From positions 242,743 through 306,742 of the forward strand of contig JAIWNF010000053.1 in the NCBI GenBank assembly GCA_025093555.1: a DNA stretch of 64,000 bases. The letters run 5' to 3'. The notes under the pieces are model-generated. The model saw only the letters and a program-made list of their open reading frames with translations. It ran no database searches and was not told the origin of the DNA. This DNA comes from Circinella umbellata. Taxonomy: Eukaryota; Mucoromycota; Mucoromycetes; Mucorales; Lichtheimiaceae. This document shows, one piece after another, positions 26,846-38,993 of the stretch. The stretch's first letter is position 1. Each line of letters begins with the position of its first letter. The position numbers were made by a program, and so were the translations under genes.

Positions 26846-26987
26846 AAATAAAAAGACGCTGTTATCGGCTTATATACTTGGTACTATTGAATTAAATTTA
26901 CACTGAAGAAAATAGAAAGGGACTATTTTACTGATGAATTAATTTACATAGAAACAGAAAAAAAAAGGTATTATATATGTATATATA

Positions 26988-29348
26988 TTAATTATAAGAA
27001 AATTTTGAAGAAATAAAAGCTTTTGTCTGTTGACTGATTTTTTGACAATGGATAATACAAATGTGTTTGAGTGAATTTTTTTGTTGAGCAATAGTAAGAA
27101 TACCATCATCAGTAATATCCGGTAATCCTTCCAGAATTAGGTTTGTTAATCCATCGAATTCTGTCAACTGGATAATCATTGTGTCATTGATGTGCTGTAT
27201 ATGTGAAAACGATATTATTTTTAGACATGGTAACGTTCGTAGTTTACGTATAATGGTTGAAAGGTCATTTACAGATACACTGCTAGAGTTAAACCCAAGT
27301 CCAATATATTGCAAGGTAAGGATATCGGTAAGCGCGCACAATACCTCGTTGGTAAGACCTCGACATTTCTCGATGTCTACAGTTTTTAATACAGAAGACG
27401 AGATCTTTTCACTACGAACAGCTAGTTCGGTAAATAATTGTACCGCACCTGTTGTAGGAAAATCGATATCTTTGAAATGCAGTACACGAATAAATGGCTG
27501 CTTGATAAGTGATGTGAAGAATCTGTCTGGCACAGGAGAACCAGGAAAACATAGTCCAACGTTTTCCAAAGTAGAGCATTTTTGTATCATGGATGCTGCT
27601 GCTACAGCTAATTGACCCGTTGTATCCCCTGCTCCAGTTAATTGCAGTTCCTTTAATCGATTGAATCCAACATTACCAAAACTCGGATAAAATTGTTGAT
27701 CAGTACCGCTGATGTTATTGTTGTTGTCATTATTAGTTTGTTGGGAAACAGTGATATGAAGTATTAGCTTTTCCAATGTTTCTCTACTTTTGATAAGCAA
27801 TGGCACAAGTGTTTGTAATACTCCAAGACTTGGTACTTCATAAATCAATTCGTATAAACCAAATGACGTTATTGGTGTTAAATTTTTTTCTTCGTCTTGT
27901 TTTTCCTTTGTTGTTCCAAGACATGGGCTGTAGCCCATATGAAGATATCGAAGGTATGGGCAGTATTCATCTAAAAGTGCCAATATTTGTGATGAATGCT
28001 CACTGATGCTGAGATACTGTAGATGAGGACATTGGGTAATTAAACGTTCCAGACCATTCATGCCGTGAGAAATGTTTACAGCAAGTCTGGTCAAATTGTA
28101 GCTTGTCGACCATTGTACAGGGTTATATCGAAATACAAGCCCCGTTCCAAGATAAAGCTGTTTCAAGTTATTGCACAGGGACATGAGCATACCCAACGGA
28201 AACGTATTCTGTTCTTCCCGCATGTCTTCATTAACGAGAGTATTGGACGGTTCAATACAAATTCTTGTGAGGCTACGTCGAAGCAACGTTATCAATAATA
28301 ACATGAGTCGCTCCTTGGTTGATTCAGACCAAGAATCAAATTCTATTTTTGAATATATAAAAAATGTGTCAACCTCTCAGTATAATATGGAATACACTAT
28401 ACATATCCCACAAGGCTTCTCTTCCACTAACTCAAACTTCTGTGGTATTAATGACAATGATAATACTTTACGTAATACTACTTCTTGAATACGTGGAAAC
28501 ATATCTTTGCCTGCCATATCCACCAATCTTTCAAAAGACTGTTCGGTCGCCTCATCCGATAATATAAGATGTTGCACATATCTACTTGAAGACGGAATAA
28601 ATTTTTCATGAAGAGGGACTAAAGGCCAATGTCCAATTTTCGCTGTTTTCCATAATGCTGGGCATTGTCGTAGTACAAATTCTCGCCATCGTTTAGAAAC
28701 TTGTGTACAAGTGATATGACTCAATGAAACCAATTTATTATCATTGTTGCTATCGCTATTAGGTAAAGTCAACGACGAATCTTTTTTCCCTGAACGAACG
28801 TAATAATTATCAATAATAATATCATTCAATCGATTAAAGATAGCTGTTGTGATTTCAGTCGGTAACTTTTCAACGAAATCTATTTTTTGGGGGGATAATA
28901 ATTTTGCTTTTTCCCGTTGATCATAAAGTTGGGGACATTCTGTTGGTAACGCCATGCATAGACCACGCTCAAAAGTATTTATTGCTTCCTGATTTTTTCC
29001 TTGCATTAAATACAATTGCCCGGCAGCAAGATAACCTTGTGCCGACGTTGAGTGATATTCAATTGCTTTCAGCGCATCAGATAGAGCATCATGAAGTTTT
29101 CCTTTATTTCCACTCGCTTTTGCACGTGCAGCAAGAACAGCACAGCTTGCTTCTGCAAGAATCTCGAGGACAGAAGTTGATTGCATAATGATTTCGTCGT
29201 CACCGTGCGAAGAATCGCGTTTTATAGTGTCAAAGTACTTGATTAGAACGTGAATCGCTTCTTGTACAGTAACGACTCGGTGAGTCAAGTAACGTCGCTT
29301 GTTCAAGTTGTTAACTGATTCAGTTGATGGATGTCGTCTTTTCGTCAT
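26988..29348 (-). CDS. TPR-like/F-box/LRR protein, Dia2/Pof3-like (2 exons)
   Basis: F-box proteins recruit substrates to SCF ubiquitin ligases. The N-terminus has a helical TPR-like block (ALSDALKAIEYHSTSAQGYL then AAGQLYLMQGKNQEAINTFE). The F-box follows: IDFVEKLPTEITTAIFNRLN...LVSLSHITCTQVSKRWREFV. About 450 residues of leucine-rich repeats come next (LKQLYLGTGLVF, CPHLQYLSISEH, CPYLRYLHMGYS, LRTLPCLKIISFSHIQHIND, GLTNLILEGLPDITDDGILT). This TPR/F-box/LRR order is that of budding-yeast Dia2 and fission-yeast Pof3, which act in replication and checkpoint control; orthology is inference. Exon 1 starts at 29348 and exon 2 ends at 26988. The single intron near 28314-28403 is uncertain: the best-looking donor and acceptor together create a TAA, so a GTGTAT donor (28397) with an AAG acceptor (28314) is the in-frame alternative. 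Confidence 0.8.
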
Positions 29349-29752
29349 TTTAGCCTCTTTTTTGTTATCACCGTTTAATCCACTGAAAGAGTTATTTTTA
29401 CTAAGTTCTACAATTAAGAGGAATGAAAAAAAAAGAGAAAGTCAAGAAAGAAAAAAAAAGCTGTTACTTTTAAGCCTAAAAAAGGTGCCACTTCCTTTTT
29501 TTACACAGGATCATCACCTGACGCGAATTAAAATAAAAGCTGTTCATAATAGCTTATACGAATGACTTGTTTAAAATAATACTTATATGCTATGTTTAAA
29601 AAAAAAATAAGAAAAACACAGGTTTTATATGAGAATCTTTTCTTTCTTTCTATACATAAAAAAGATGGAGGGGAAAAATCTAGGTGCAACAGCATAAAAG
29701 ATACATATATATATATACTATGGTAGTAGGGAAATCTAATGTGTGTGTCTCT
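29349..29752. other. Intergenic region
   Basis: About 400 bp between the F-box gene's start and the thioesterase stop, both minus strand. It is rich in poly-A and TA tracts (29707-29716). No gene is supported. Confidence 0.5.
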
Positions 29753-31345
29753 CTATAATTTGTTGATGTTTGGTCTTCTTTTATCTTGTTCGCTTTGGCT
29801 CAATCGCATAATACCTTCTTGAGCACAAGTGGCAACCAAAACTCCTTCTCGATTATAGATACGACCAAATGCTGTACCGCGGCCATCGTTTGAGCGTGGG
29901 CTGTTTATGTCATAATACAACCTAATAAAATATTTTTTATTAATAATTAGAACACATCCATCCATTAACCCCCAGTTGGTTTTAAATAGTTACCATTCAT
30001 CAGCTCGAGCAGGAGCATGGAACCACATAGAATGATCTATACTTGCCATCATACTAATTCCTCTACGTGCTACTAATCCATTTGCTCGAACTGCTGCCAT
30101 TAAGATACCTCTATCTGAAGCGTATGCGATGCTGCATGCGTGAAGTGCTGGATCACTTTCCGGTAATCGTTCCTGAGTTTTGAACCATTGACCCTAATAT
30201 TATTAAATTAGTTCATTGTTGTCATTATTAATGGTGTCATGCATAGCTCTGTTCCAGTTCATTTATCCGTCCATAGTACTCATCCCTCTTTTTTACGTAT
30301 ACGTATATTTTTTTTCGTTACCTGATGTCCATTAGGTTCAGTACTACCACGCATAAACTCTTCAGGTGTATCTATCCTGAGATCTCTATAGTCAATAGGG
30401 ATTTCAACTTTCAGGTTGATTTCAAAATTCTTTCTGATTTTTTCAGGAACCCTGGGATCTGTCGCAAGCGCTTTCATACGTTCTGAGTCTCTAAAAAAAT
30501 AGAAGAATTAAAAATCACTGTTGCTCTTCTTTGTTGCTGTTATTATTATTATTGGATATTCGATTATTTACGTTGGTAAGTCTTCTGGTTTTGGAATATT
30601 GGATGGCATTGGGATCTATTTCATATGTGAGAGGAATAAAACCGATATTATTATATATACAAATATGTTCTTGAATTGTATATTATTATATCTCAGCGTA
30701 AAAAAACAGTGACACAGATTATCATTTACCTGATGATCGAGTGATTCGCCAGTAGAGTTAAATTTTGTAAAGCTGCATATACAAACAATGACAGTCTTAC
30801 CTTGCTGCATGCATGTCACTACACGTGTAGCAAAAGATCGTCCATCTCGAACACGTCGTACTTTATATATTGCTGGAATATCGGATCGTCCTGGCACTAA
30901 AAAATAATTATGTAATGACTAAATCATAATTATTTGATTAAACCTTTTTTTTTAACGATAACTTTTTTTTTTGCGTGTTCTGTTGTTATTTTCGTATTTA
31001 CATGTACATGAAGTGTTTCCGGAACCGTATGCCATGCAGCCCTCAAAGCTTGAGCAACGAGCTATATTAATTAAACATGTGCAAAATTTTTGGTGTGTAA
31101 GCTTTCCTAAAGCTTTACCGAAATCTGCTAAAACAGAATAACCGTTTTTTTCATGTACTATAAATTATTACCTGCCCACCAAATGCACCACGGGACCCAG
31201 CAGGATGCCATAATTCTTCACTATTACGATAAATATCAACATCAAGCTCTTCAACAGTTAAAGCTTTTGCTATTACAAGTTTGTTTTCGGCTTGATCTTG
31301 TCGACTTGTATTACTGGTAGTTGTGGTTGAGGGGGAATTTGTCAT
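29753..31345 (-). CDS. Acyl-CoA thioesterase II (TesB/ACOT8 type), 7 exons
   Basis: Double-hotdog thioesterase that hydrolyses medium/long acyl-CoA; eukaryotic members are mostly peroxisomal. Exons are 31345-31172, 31061-31002, 30918-30730, 30615-30572, 30490-30322, 30193-29994 and 29921-29753, in frame to 334 residues. Landmarks are GSRGAFGGQLVAQALRAAWH, SLHNYFLVPGRSDIPAIYKV, RRVRDGRSFATRVV, QGKTVIVCICSF, ACSIAYASDRGILM, MMASIDHSMWFHAP and the conserved end SPRSNDGRGTAFGRIYNREG then LVATCAQEG. The exon 3 start at 30918 was chosen because it restores the invariant SLH.YF(L)xPG block; a nearer AG at 30897 would delete it. The C-terminus is NKL, a weak variant of the peroxisomal SKL signal. Confidence 0.93.
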
Positions 31346-31531
31346 CCTTTTTTATTATTATTACGTATTATAATAACGAACGTAGGTAACAGGTTATAAT
31401 ATGCAACAGATATAATAAAAAAAAATGAAGAGAGGATATAAACAGACCTTTGATCAAAAACAGCGAAATAGAGCGCACAATAAAATATGAATAAAAAAAA
31501 TGGGTTGTGTGGGAAGGAGAAAAGAAAGGGG

Positions 31532-31759
31532 CTAGATAAATAAATTGTGTGAACAAAAAAAAACTTTAATCAAGTACAAATCAAGCATGTGGGGATAAAA
31601 TCTGATGTAATACAAATACCTTAATCCCTCAGCATAAAAAACGGGAAATGCATTACGGATAATATTTGTACCGGCTACATGAATATAAGAAAATTTCGTC
31701 TTGGGAGGAATGATACATTCCATGTTATCAAAGCTAAAAACGGTATCTGTTGTACTCAT
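31532..31759 (-). other. Orphan 75-codon open frame upstream of the thioesterase
   Basis: The minus-strand frame begins MSTTDTVFSFDNMECIIPPK and reads TKFSYIHVAGTNIIRNAFPV. The first 45 residues look more protein-like than the hydrophobic remainder, and a GTATTTG donor could end an exon after AEGLR. I found no convincing partner exon; splicing to the thioesterase ATG would need a poor, purine-rich acceptor. It may be a fragment of another gene or chance. Confidence 0.2.
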
Positions 31760-33343
31760 ATAATCGTTACGTAGCGATTAGCTTTTTTTGAATATGTATT
31801 TTTTATTGCTGTATTATATACATGTTTATTCAAGTGATGTACGAAAATGTATCAAATGTCAGCTCTCAGCGTAAACAGCAAGAAAGGATCATTATCAAGC
31901 ATTTATGTTAAACGTATTTTAAATTGTTCATTTATACATTATTTATTATCATACAGATGTTATATTTGAATATAATTCAGAAAACCGTTGACTCAATAAA
32001 TACTGTTACAGTAAGAAATATTGTTTTATATAAACTAGTATGAATAATCCGTCAAGAAGTCACATATCAAAAACATATGTAGTATATTATTGTTGTATCT
32101 TTTAAAATTAAATAAGAATAAAGTATAGATTTTTTGCGTAGCTTAGCTAGAAATCTTTCGCTGAAATATGATACCATATTAAAGTAACATAAAGTAATAA
32201 AAGATCCTTGGTTAACAACTACAGATAGTATATTAAAAAGCGGTTTGGTTTGAAGTTTTTTTAACAGAGAGTTGTTTTTTTTTGCCCTTTTTAAAATTCA
32301 TTCATAGTAAATGTTTAATGTTAAAGCACATTATAGATAATAAGCTAAGAACTTATTATATATACAAGATAGAATGATTGATTATTTCTATCAGCTTTTG
32401 TTCACATCTACAGTAATGATACATTTCATCATTATTTGATGCGTATCAGAAATACTACTTTTTATATCTGACTTAGATAATAATCTTGTAACTGCTTTAT
32501 CATTCAAGTGGAAGATTGTTTAAATTTTATTTAAATATATAAAATTATTGGAGATTTTATTTTGTTGTCTTATATACAAATTTTAGCTTCTCAAACAACT
32601 CAATTCATTATTTAAACATGGGCACCATGGTAGCTAAAAAAAAAGAAAAGATTTTAATACAAAACGAATAAATAAAAGAAATCCGCAAACATATGTGTAT
32701 TATTGATAGTTAAAGGTGATGTACTACGTACTAGTTAAATAATAGATATATACTATAAAACGTATACGTGAGCATTTATTGTATACCTTAAAGCATTACG
32801 TACGTATCGATAGATTTTATTTTAAAAGAGCATTTATTTGGGTAATCTATAACAATCTTTATATGTTTAAGAAAAAAGAATAAATTTTACAATTGTCTAG
32901 CATCAAAATTATCTTGTTAGGTTAAGGCTAATCAAAAAGTAATAAATTTCTTTTTTTTTTAGAAATAAACAGTGTCCGTCAAATTATTCTAGTTTCATTT
33001 CATAAAATCAGTTTATATAATTTTGTCGTGAGCGAAAGTATATTATATTCATGTGTTAATTAGCATTTCAACACATAATACAGCATTGTACAACGATATT
33101 ATTAATGGTATGTACTGGATTTCATTCTGCTCCTATAATCTAAAAGCAACATCTATAGGGAACAAAAGTTACTATTATCAATCCAGTACAACCTCTAAAA
33201 TAAAAAATATTACTATGTTTCTTATTAGTTAGAATCAATTGCTACGTAGTATTGATCGCTGGTTATTATATAATATATGCTTGGGAAGATGTTGTCTTTA
33301 TATATGAAAAAATGATCTATGGATGAATTTCTATTATTTATGT
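31760..33343. other. Gene-poor AT-rich stretch
   Basis: About 1.6 kb with stop codons in all frames and very high AT. No protein, tRNA or recognisable mobile element is visible. Confidence 0.5.
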
Positions 33344-35513
33344 CTATTGCAAAATATTTATAATTTTGGCTTGAACACCCTTCTTGTCGTTGTATTTCTC
33401 TTTCAAGTTTTTGATTGTATCCACAGTAGTGCCGGTCTTCTTAGCTACCTCCAAAATCTCTGAGCAACTTGGCAACATATACCGTCCCTGTTGGTATTCC
33501 TTAAAGTGGCCTCCATCTAATAATGGCATGAGTGGATTAATGTCGGGTGCATCAAAGTAAAGTCTTTTGAGTTCATCAAGGTTCACTTCCTTTAAAGAGG
33601 GTGGCTGCCAATTTGGTTTTTGTCGAGTAACAACGGTTGCTCGCACTCCTTCAGAAAATTCTCTTTCTGCCTATAGAAGATTACAAATAAAAGCATTAGA
33701 TAAAAAAAAATGTAGGGAATGGATACTAAACAATATAATTGACTAATTAATAAAATTTACCATAGTTCTACTTGCTAATTTTGATTCTAATGCCATACAC
33801 TCCAAAAGTGAAAGTTGTTCTCCTCGGCGGAAAAGCTCCAAGGAAGTTTTCATAGCAGTGGGTGATAAAGCATTAAGCTGATCAATAGTTTGTCTTGCCC
33901 ATTCAACTGCTATATTTTCCTCCTCTAAAGCAGCGATAATTTCTTCAACTGTATTATGTTTGAAACATCTATAAAAAAAAGATAATAAGCACACCAATGC
34001 AAATCAATACCAAAAAATATATGTGATATTATACCGATTGATAGCTTGATAAATTCCATTGCCACCTAGAGAGAACTTTGGTACATCTTTATCCAGATCT
34101 GCTGAGAAATATTCAACGGTTGTATTGATGGCATCAAGAGCTAATCTACTGTCACTTTTAGCTGCAAGATTTTGGATAGCGTTTTCTAATTCAGGTAAGT
34201 TTTTTGCTGGAACATAATGTGTCGCAATTCCTGCATAGCTACAATAAAATAACAAACATTAGCATTCTTCTTAGACAAACATAATATTTTACTTATATCA
34301 TATATAGATCATTCTTTCAAGCCAACAACTTACAATGCGTCTACTCCACGCAATCGACTTGATGTCACACCTAGATATCTCCCCATTTGGCCATCAAATC
34401 TAGGCATCCAAAAAGAAGCTGAAGCATCGTTAAAATGCCCAATGCTGTTTTCTGGCATTGAATATAATGTGTTCTCTGTTGCTATCCGGAAAGGAGCATT
34501 CATCACCAATCCAACTCCAGCACCCACTATATTATACATGATTACATTTATCAGTCAATATCTACAATATAGGACCAAACATCAACGCTAATTTTTTTTA
34601 ATACTTACTTGTGATACCATCCATTAATGCAATATAAGGTGTTTTTAGACTACCGATTAAATGTTGTAATCGACAGTGCCTATAGAAAATAGCAGCAGTT
34701 TCTGGATGGCGACCAGCATCTTCCAAATCCAAAAGGGCTAAATAATAACATGATATGATGGTCAAATTACTTGATAATAAATTTATATCATAATGCTATG
34801 GAAACATACCTCTAATGTCACCACCTGCACAAAATGCTTTTCCATTGCCTTTGACAAGTATTGCTTTGCTCTTTTCGGACTTTTCCCATGCCTATATACA
34901 AATAGATACAACGCGGCTTTAATTTTTTAGCTTCTGTTCCCCTTTCCCTTTTCTTTTTTTTCTTTTCAATTGTGAATATTTAGAATATATACATACTAGA
35001 ATGTTTTCACTCAAAATTCTACACATAGCGTCGTTGAATGCGTTTAATTTCTTAGGTCGATTTAATTGGATTTCACATAGACCATTCGGATATTCTTGTA
35101 CCAAAGCAGCGGCGGACTATAGAAAATTTAGACGGGTGTATAATCACCCAGTTCTTTTTTAGTCAATCCTGACAAATCGATGAAAAAAAAATATATATAT
35201 ATATTTTTGATAACTTTTTTGAAAAGAAGGAAAAAGGACATCACTGAATATATTTACATACATCATTAGAAGCTTCTGTCAATGGAATGGATTCTTGCAA
35301 ATTTGCCATCGTATGCTATTTACAAAAGTTAGTCAGCAAAAATTGACTACCTGTCGCATTTTCTTTTATTTTATGTATTACCGCAAATCGAGATTTCTGT
35401 CCCTGGATGGGAAGCATACTGCATGATACTCCTGAACGAATCAGCTTGAAATGACATGGTTTAATGAAAAGATTTTTTGTTGTGGGACAAAGAAGTTTAC
35501 TACTTAAGGACAT
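33344..35513 (-). CDS. 3-hydroxyisobutyryl-CoA hydrolase-like protein, copy 2, mitochondrial (9 exons)
   Basis: Paralogue of the gene at 10270-12483. Exons are 35513-35382, 35315-35262, 35116-34997, 34891-34810, 34737-34609, 34526-34334, 34238-34035, 33968-33761 and 33670-33344, 482 residues. The N-terminus MSLSSKLLCPTTKNLFIKPC is basic, Ser-rich and lacks acidic residues, consistent with import into mitochondria. The rest shows crotonase landmarks: EIQLNRPKKLNAF, GKAFCAGGDIR, DGITMGAGVGLVMNAPFR and MPENSIGHFNDASASFW. The last keeps the Glu and Asp positions, but FPD has become FND. Splice positions and phases from AWE... onward match copy 1, so the pair arose by duplication of an intron-containing gene, not retroposition. 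Yeast Ehd3 is both hydrolase and mitoribosome component; which role applies cannot be told here. Confidence 0.9.
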
Positions 35514-37701
35514 TTTTTTTTCTTGAAATTGTATCTAATTATCAGAAGAATTAAAAATGAAAAAGAGAAAGAGGAAAATGAAATGAAATAGATTTGGGGG
35601 AATCGATGAACGAAATGGAGTTTGTTTGTGTGACAGTCCCCTTTCATGTTCCCACGGAAATTGATGATGCTTCAACTTCATACGAAATGAAAAGATCGGT
35701 ATAGAAACGGATAATCTAATGATAATCATGAATCACATCTTGTAAGGGTCGCTGATTGTACTTGGAGTTGTTCTGTTGATATATAGCCTAAATTTATGTA
35801 TATTTCCTTGTCATTCACTATTAGTTCGGACACTATTTATATATTTAAGAAATAATACGTATCAAATTCCAATGTAGATGATTATAACAACATTCAAATC
35901 TAAGAATAAAAGATGATATTTTATTTATAATTATATGCACAATGAAGAACTTGATAGATCTAATTTTGCGTTAGATTCTTTAACATATATTAGGCGCATA
36001 TACTATAATAATTCCATATTTCAAATTTTCTTTGACCGGTCCATTCTGTGTAATAATTTTCCATAATTCCAACTGTACATGTAATAAAATATTGTATAAA
36101 GATAATAATTTTTTTTTTATCTTTGAATTTAAAAGTCTAGTCAATGATAAACTACTAGACTATCAATCAAACGACGAAGCGGATGATATTGGCTTAATAG
36201 AGAGAGCACATTTTTTATCATATACTCATTGTGCCAAATGAGTTATTAAACATAAATTGATCCAATCCAGAGAGTGGCTAAATGTAATCACATTTCTGGA
36301 CTTTTCGCAAGTATGGCTAAATAAGGGAACGCGAGGGAAAACGTTCACCCAAACTTTAACAAATCAGAACAGTAATGAGTAGGGGACACGTTTTGCCACT
36401 TTTTTGCTTACAGTGCATGAATTCCCAAATAATTGATCCATGGATGATTGAATTATTCGATACGATTTACATGTTTTATCGCAATAGTAAGTTACTTTAA
36501 ATATAAGTAGCTATATATTATGATTTATGAACGCTTTAACTTCTTTATATATACCTTAAGTAAATTCAAACTAAAGAACTACAACCTATCATTTTTCATC
36601 AAGGATGCTATATATAATAAAACTAAACATTACGTACTAGTGCCAGAAATATCATTTATTATTACTTTATATGTTATATAATATTTGCGGATATATACAG
36701 TATACACTAATAAATTGTGTATGAAAGCAGTGGAGATACATAACAAGTGAGAAGTCGCATATACAAAGAAGGGAGCAAATAATTAATAAGATTGGGAACA
36801 AACAAGCAAAAATAATCATAACAGCAATATTATTATATTGGAATAACTATACTTATTTAATTTGAATCATTGACATGAAGATTGGTAGAAAGAAATAAAG
36901 ATAAAACATTGAGCAACAAATAATACTGCCTAATCATTACCGTGAGCAAGTATGGAAAGCAGGAGGCTTGAATTTCTGTTGTATTCATTTGTAACTTCTT
37001 TTAGTAATCAAAATGTAACTCGATCCCCCCCCCCCCGAAAACTCTTTTTACATCAGTTTAAGCATGGTTATGTGAGTCAACAATAGCCAATGATTAGCAT
37101 GTTGTAAATGGGAGTGGCATCGTATATTCTGAGAACTAGTGAGTACTACTATACTCGTCATAGCCGGGGTTCAGTGATGTTGGAACAACCCTGTGATACT
37201 AGTACGTATTTTATTCTTTTCAAGTAGTAAAAAGAGGAATACGTTTAGTTTATTCGGATAAGTAGAACACTTTCTTTTTTAATTAAAGTAGATTATTATA
37301 GCTGTTGTCACTGCAATACAACTGTTTGTAACATGATGTTTTCAAAATAGGATGAATTCTTTCTATGACAAAATTTATATCAATAAAACATCATTATAAC
37401 GTAAATAGCCGGAGACATATGTAATTTTTTGTTTAGTATGATCTGTCAAAAATACATTGTATACGATAAAGACTTTTTTAATATTTATATAAAAGTCTAG
37501 TCACGTTCTCTCTTTTCTAAAATAATGTGTTATACAAATATATGAGAAACTTGCTGCATTCTGGATAATAAAATTGGCTTAGTTTGATAATGGTCGGAGC
37601 TGTTTTGCTTTATTATGCACTTTTTATTTTATTAAAAAGTATATCTTTCCTTTCTTCTATAACATAAATTTATACGTCTTTTGACCAGTTACTTTGTATT
37701 G
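35514..37701. other. Gene-poor AT-rich stretch
   Basis: About 2.2 kb. A plus frame at 36032-36241 has no family resemblance. A C-run lies at 37025-37035. I found no tRNA cloverleaf or coding exon I would defend. Confidence 0.5.
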
Positions 37702-38828
37702 ATGGTAAGATTTTTTATAATACTTTTATACGATTCATTAAAGACTATTAATGTTTACGTGACATCAAAATAGAGCAAGTCAAAGAAAGGTTTATCACAT
37801 GATGAAAAGCGTAAACGACTTTTGGACTACTTTCACGATACTGTACGAATGTAGTTCATTTTGATAAAAAAAAAAGATGCAAATTTTGAATAATATTAAA
37901 TTGTACATACGTAAATCGATATTATAGAGTGACTTTTTTCAATTAAAAGAATTAGAAAAGATAGGACCAAAGAAAGGAGTTGGTAAGTATATTAAAAAGA
38001 ATAAGAGTAAAAGGAGTATTATTTATTAGTTATGTATTATATAAACAGTTGCACAATCAGTAAAAGAAGTTATTCAAAGTTTGGTGGATGATGGATTAGT
38101 AACAACAGATAAAATTGGTACATCCAATTATTATTGGTCATTCCCATCCGATATAGCAAATACAGTAAGTCATTATTATTATTATCAAATTATTAGATAT
38201 AAATAATTGGTCATTATATAGAAACGTATTAAATTTGAAGAATTACAAAATCAAGTACAAAGTAAACGTGATAAAAAGGAAGAATTAGAGAAGGCTATTG
38301 AAGAAGCCCGACAAGGACGGGAATCATCGGTAAAGAAAATAAAAAGTCAGCTAAATAAAGTGGGGTTTTTGAACATAAAAAATGCTACTTTTTTGGGGTT
38401 ATTTTTTTTAGAATGAACGAGATGAAATTTTACAAAAATATAATGAAATATTAAAAGAACAAAAACAACTTGAAAATGAATTAAAAGAATATGAAAACAA
38501 TGATTCTGAAACTTATAAATCAAAAGGTAAAAAGATAATAAAAAAAAGTATATTTCATTATATATTTTAGCCCCTGAACTTTTTATTTTTTGATGGTTTC
38601 ACAACAGAAAAAGTAACTGTCATTGCCAAAGAAGCTGTAAATCGATGGACAGGTAAAATAATAATAGTAGCAGTATAGCAATAATAATAATAATAATAAT
38701 ATTAATATTAATTATATATAGAAAATATATGGAATTTACAATCTTATTGTGTTAATACATTTAATATGAACCATCAAGATATTGAAAAGATATTTAATAT
38801 TGATAATGATATGGATACTTTTCCTTAG
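37702..38828 (+). CDS. MND1: Mnd1, meiotic recombination co-factor (8 exons)
   Basis: Coiled-coil partner of Hop2; the heterodimer stimulates Dmc1/Rad51 strand exchange in meiosis. Exons are 37702-37704 (the ATG alone), 37774-37842, 37928-37982, 38049-38164, 38222-38329, 38412-38526, 38608-38652 and 38722-38828. Together they give 205 residues, the usual size. The winged-helix start reads [20 protein letters not shown], then [30 protein letters not shown] and NYYWSFPSD. Next are heptad-rich helices ([37 protein letters not shown]) and a C-terminal [14 protein letters not shown] segment. Its presence argues for a retained sexual cycle. No other gene lies between it and the next plus-strand start, 165 bp downstream. 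Confidence 0.93.
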
Positions 38829-38993
38829 CCCCATCGTTTGTGTTTTCATGTGACCTATTTCATTCAAATATAGCATTACTGTCGTTTTATACTTCTTTTT
38901 CTCTCTGTTCCTTTTTTTTTTTTCTCCCTTTCTTTTTTTTTTCTTTTTCTTTTTCTTTTTCCTTTAGCTTTATATTTTATATATATATATACT

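Noticed and set aside
27181..28567. Plus-strand frames over the F-box/LRR gene
   Set aside because: They are antisense shadows of leucine-rich repeat codons.
30897..30898. Alternative splice acceptor for thioesterase exon 3
   Set aside because: Using this AG removes the conserved SLHNYFL block and leaves the wrong phase; the AG before 30918 restores both.
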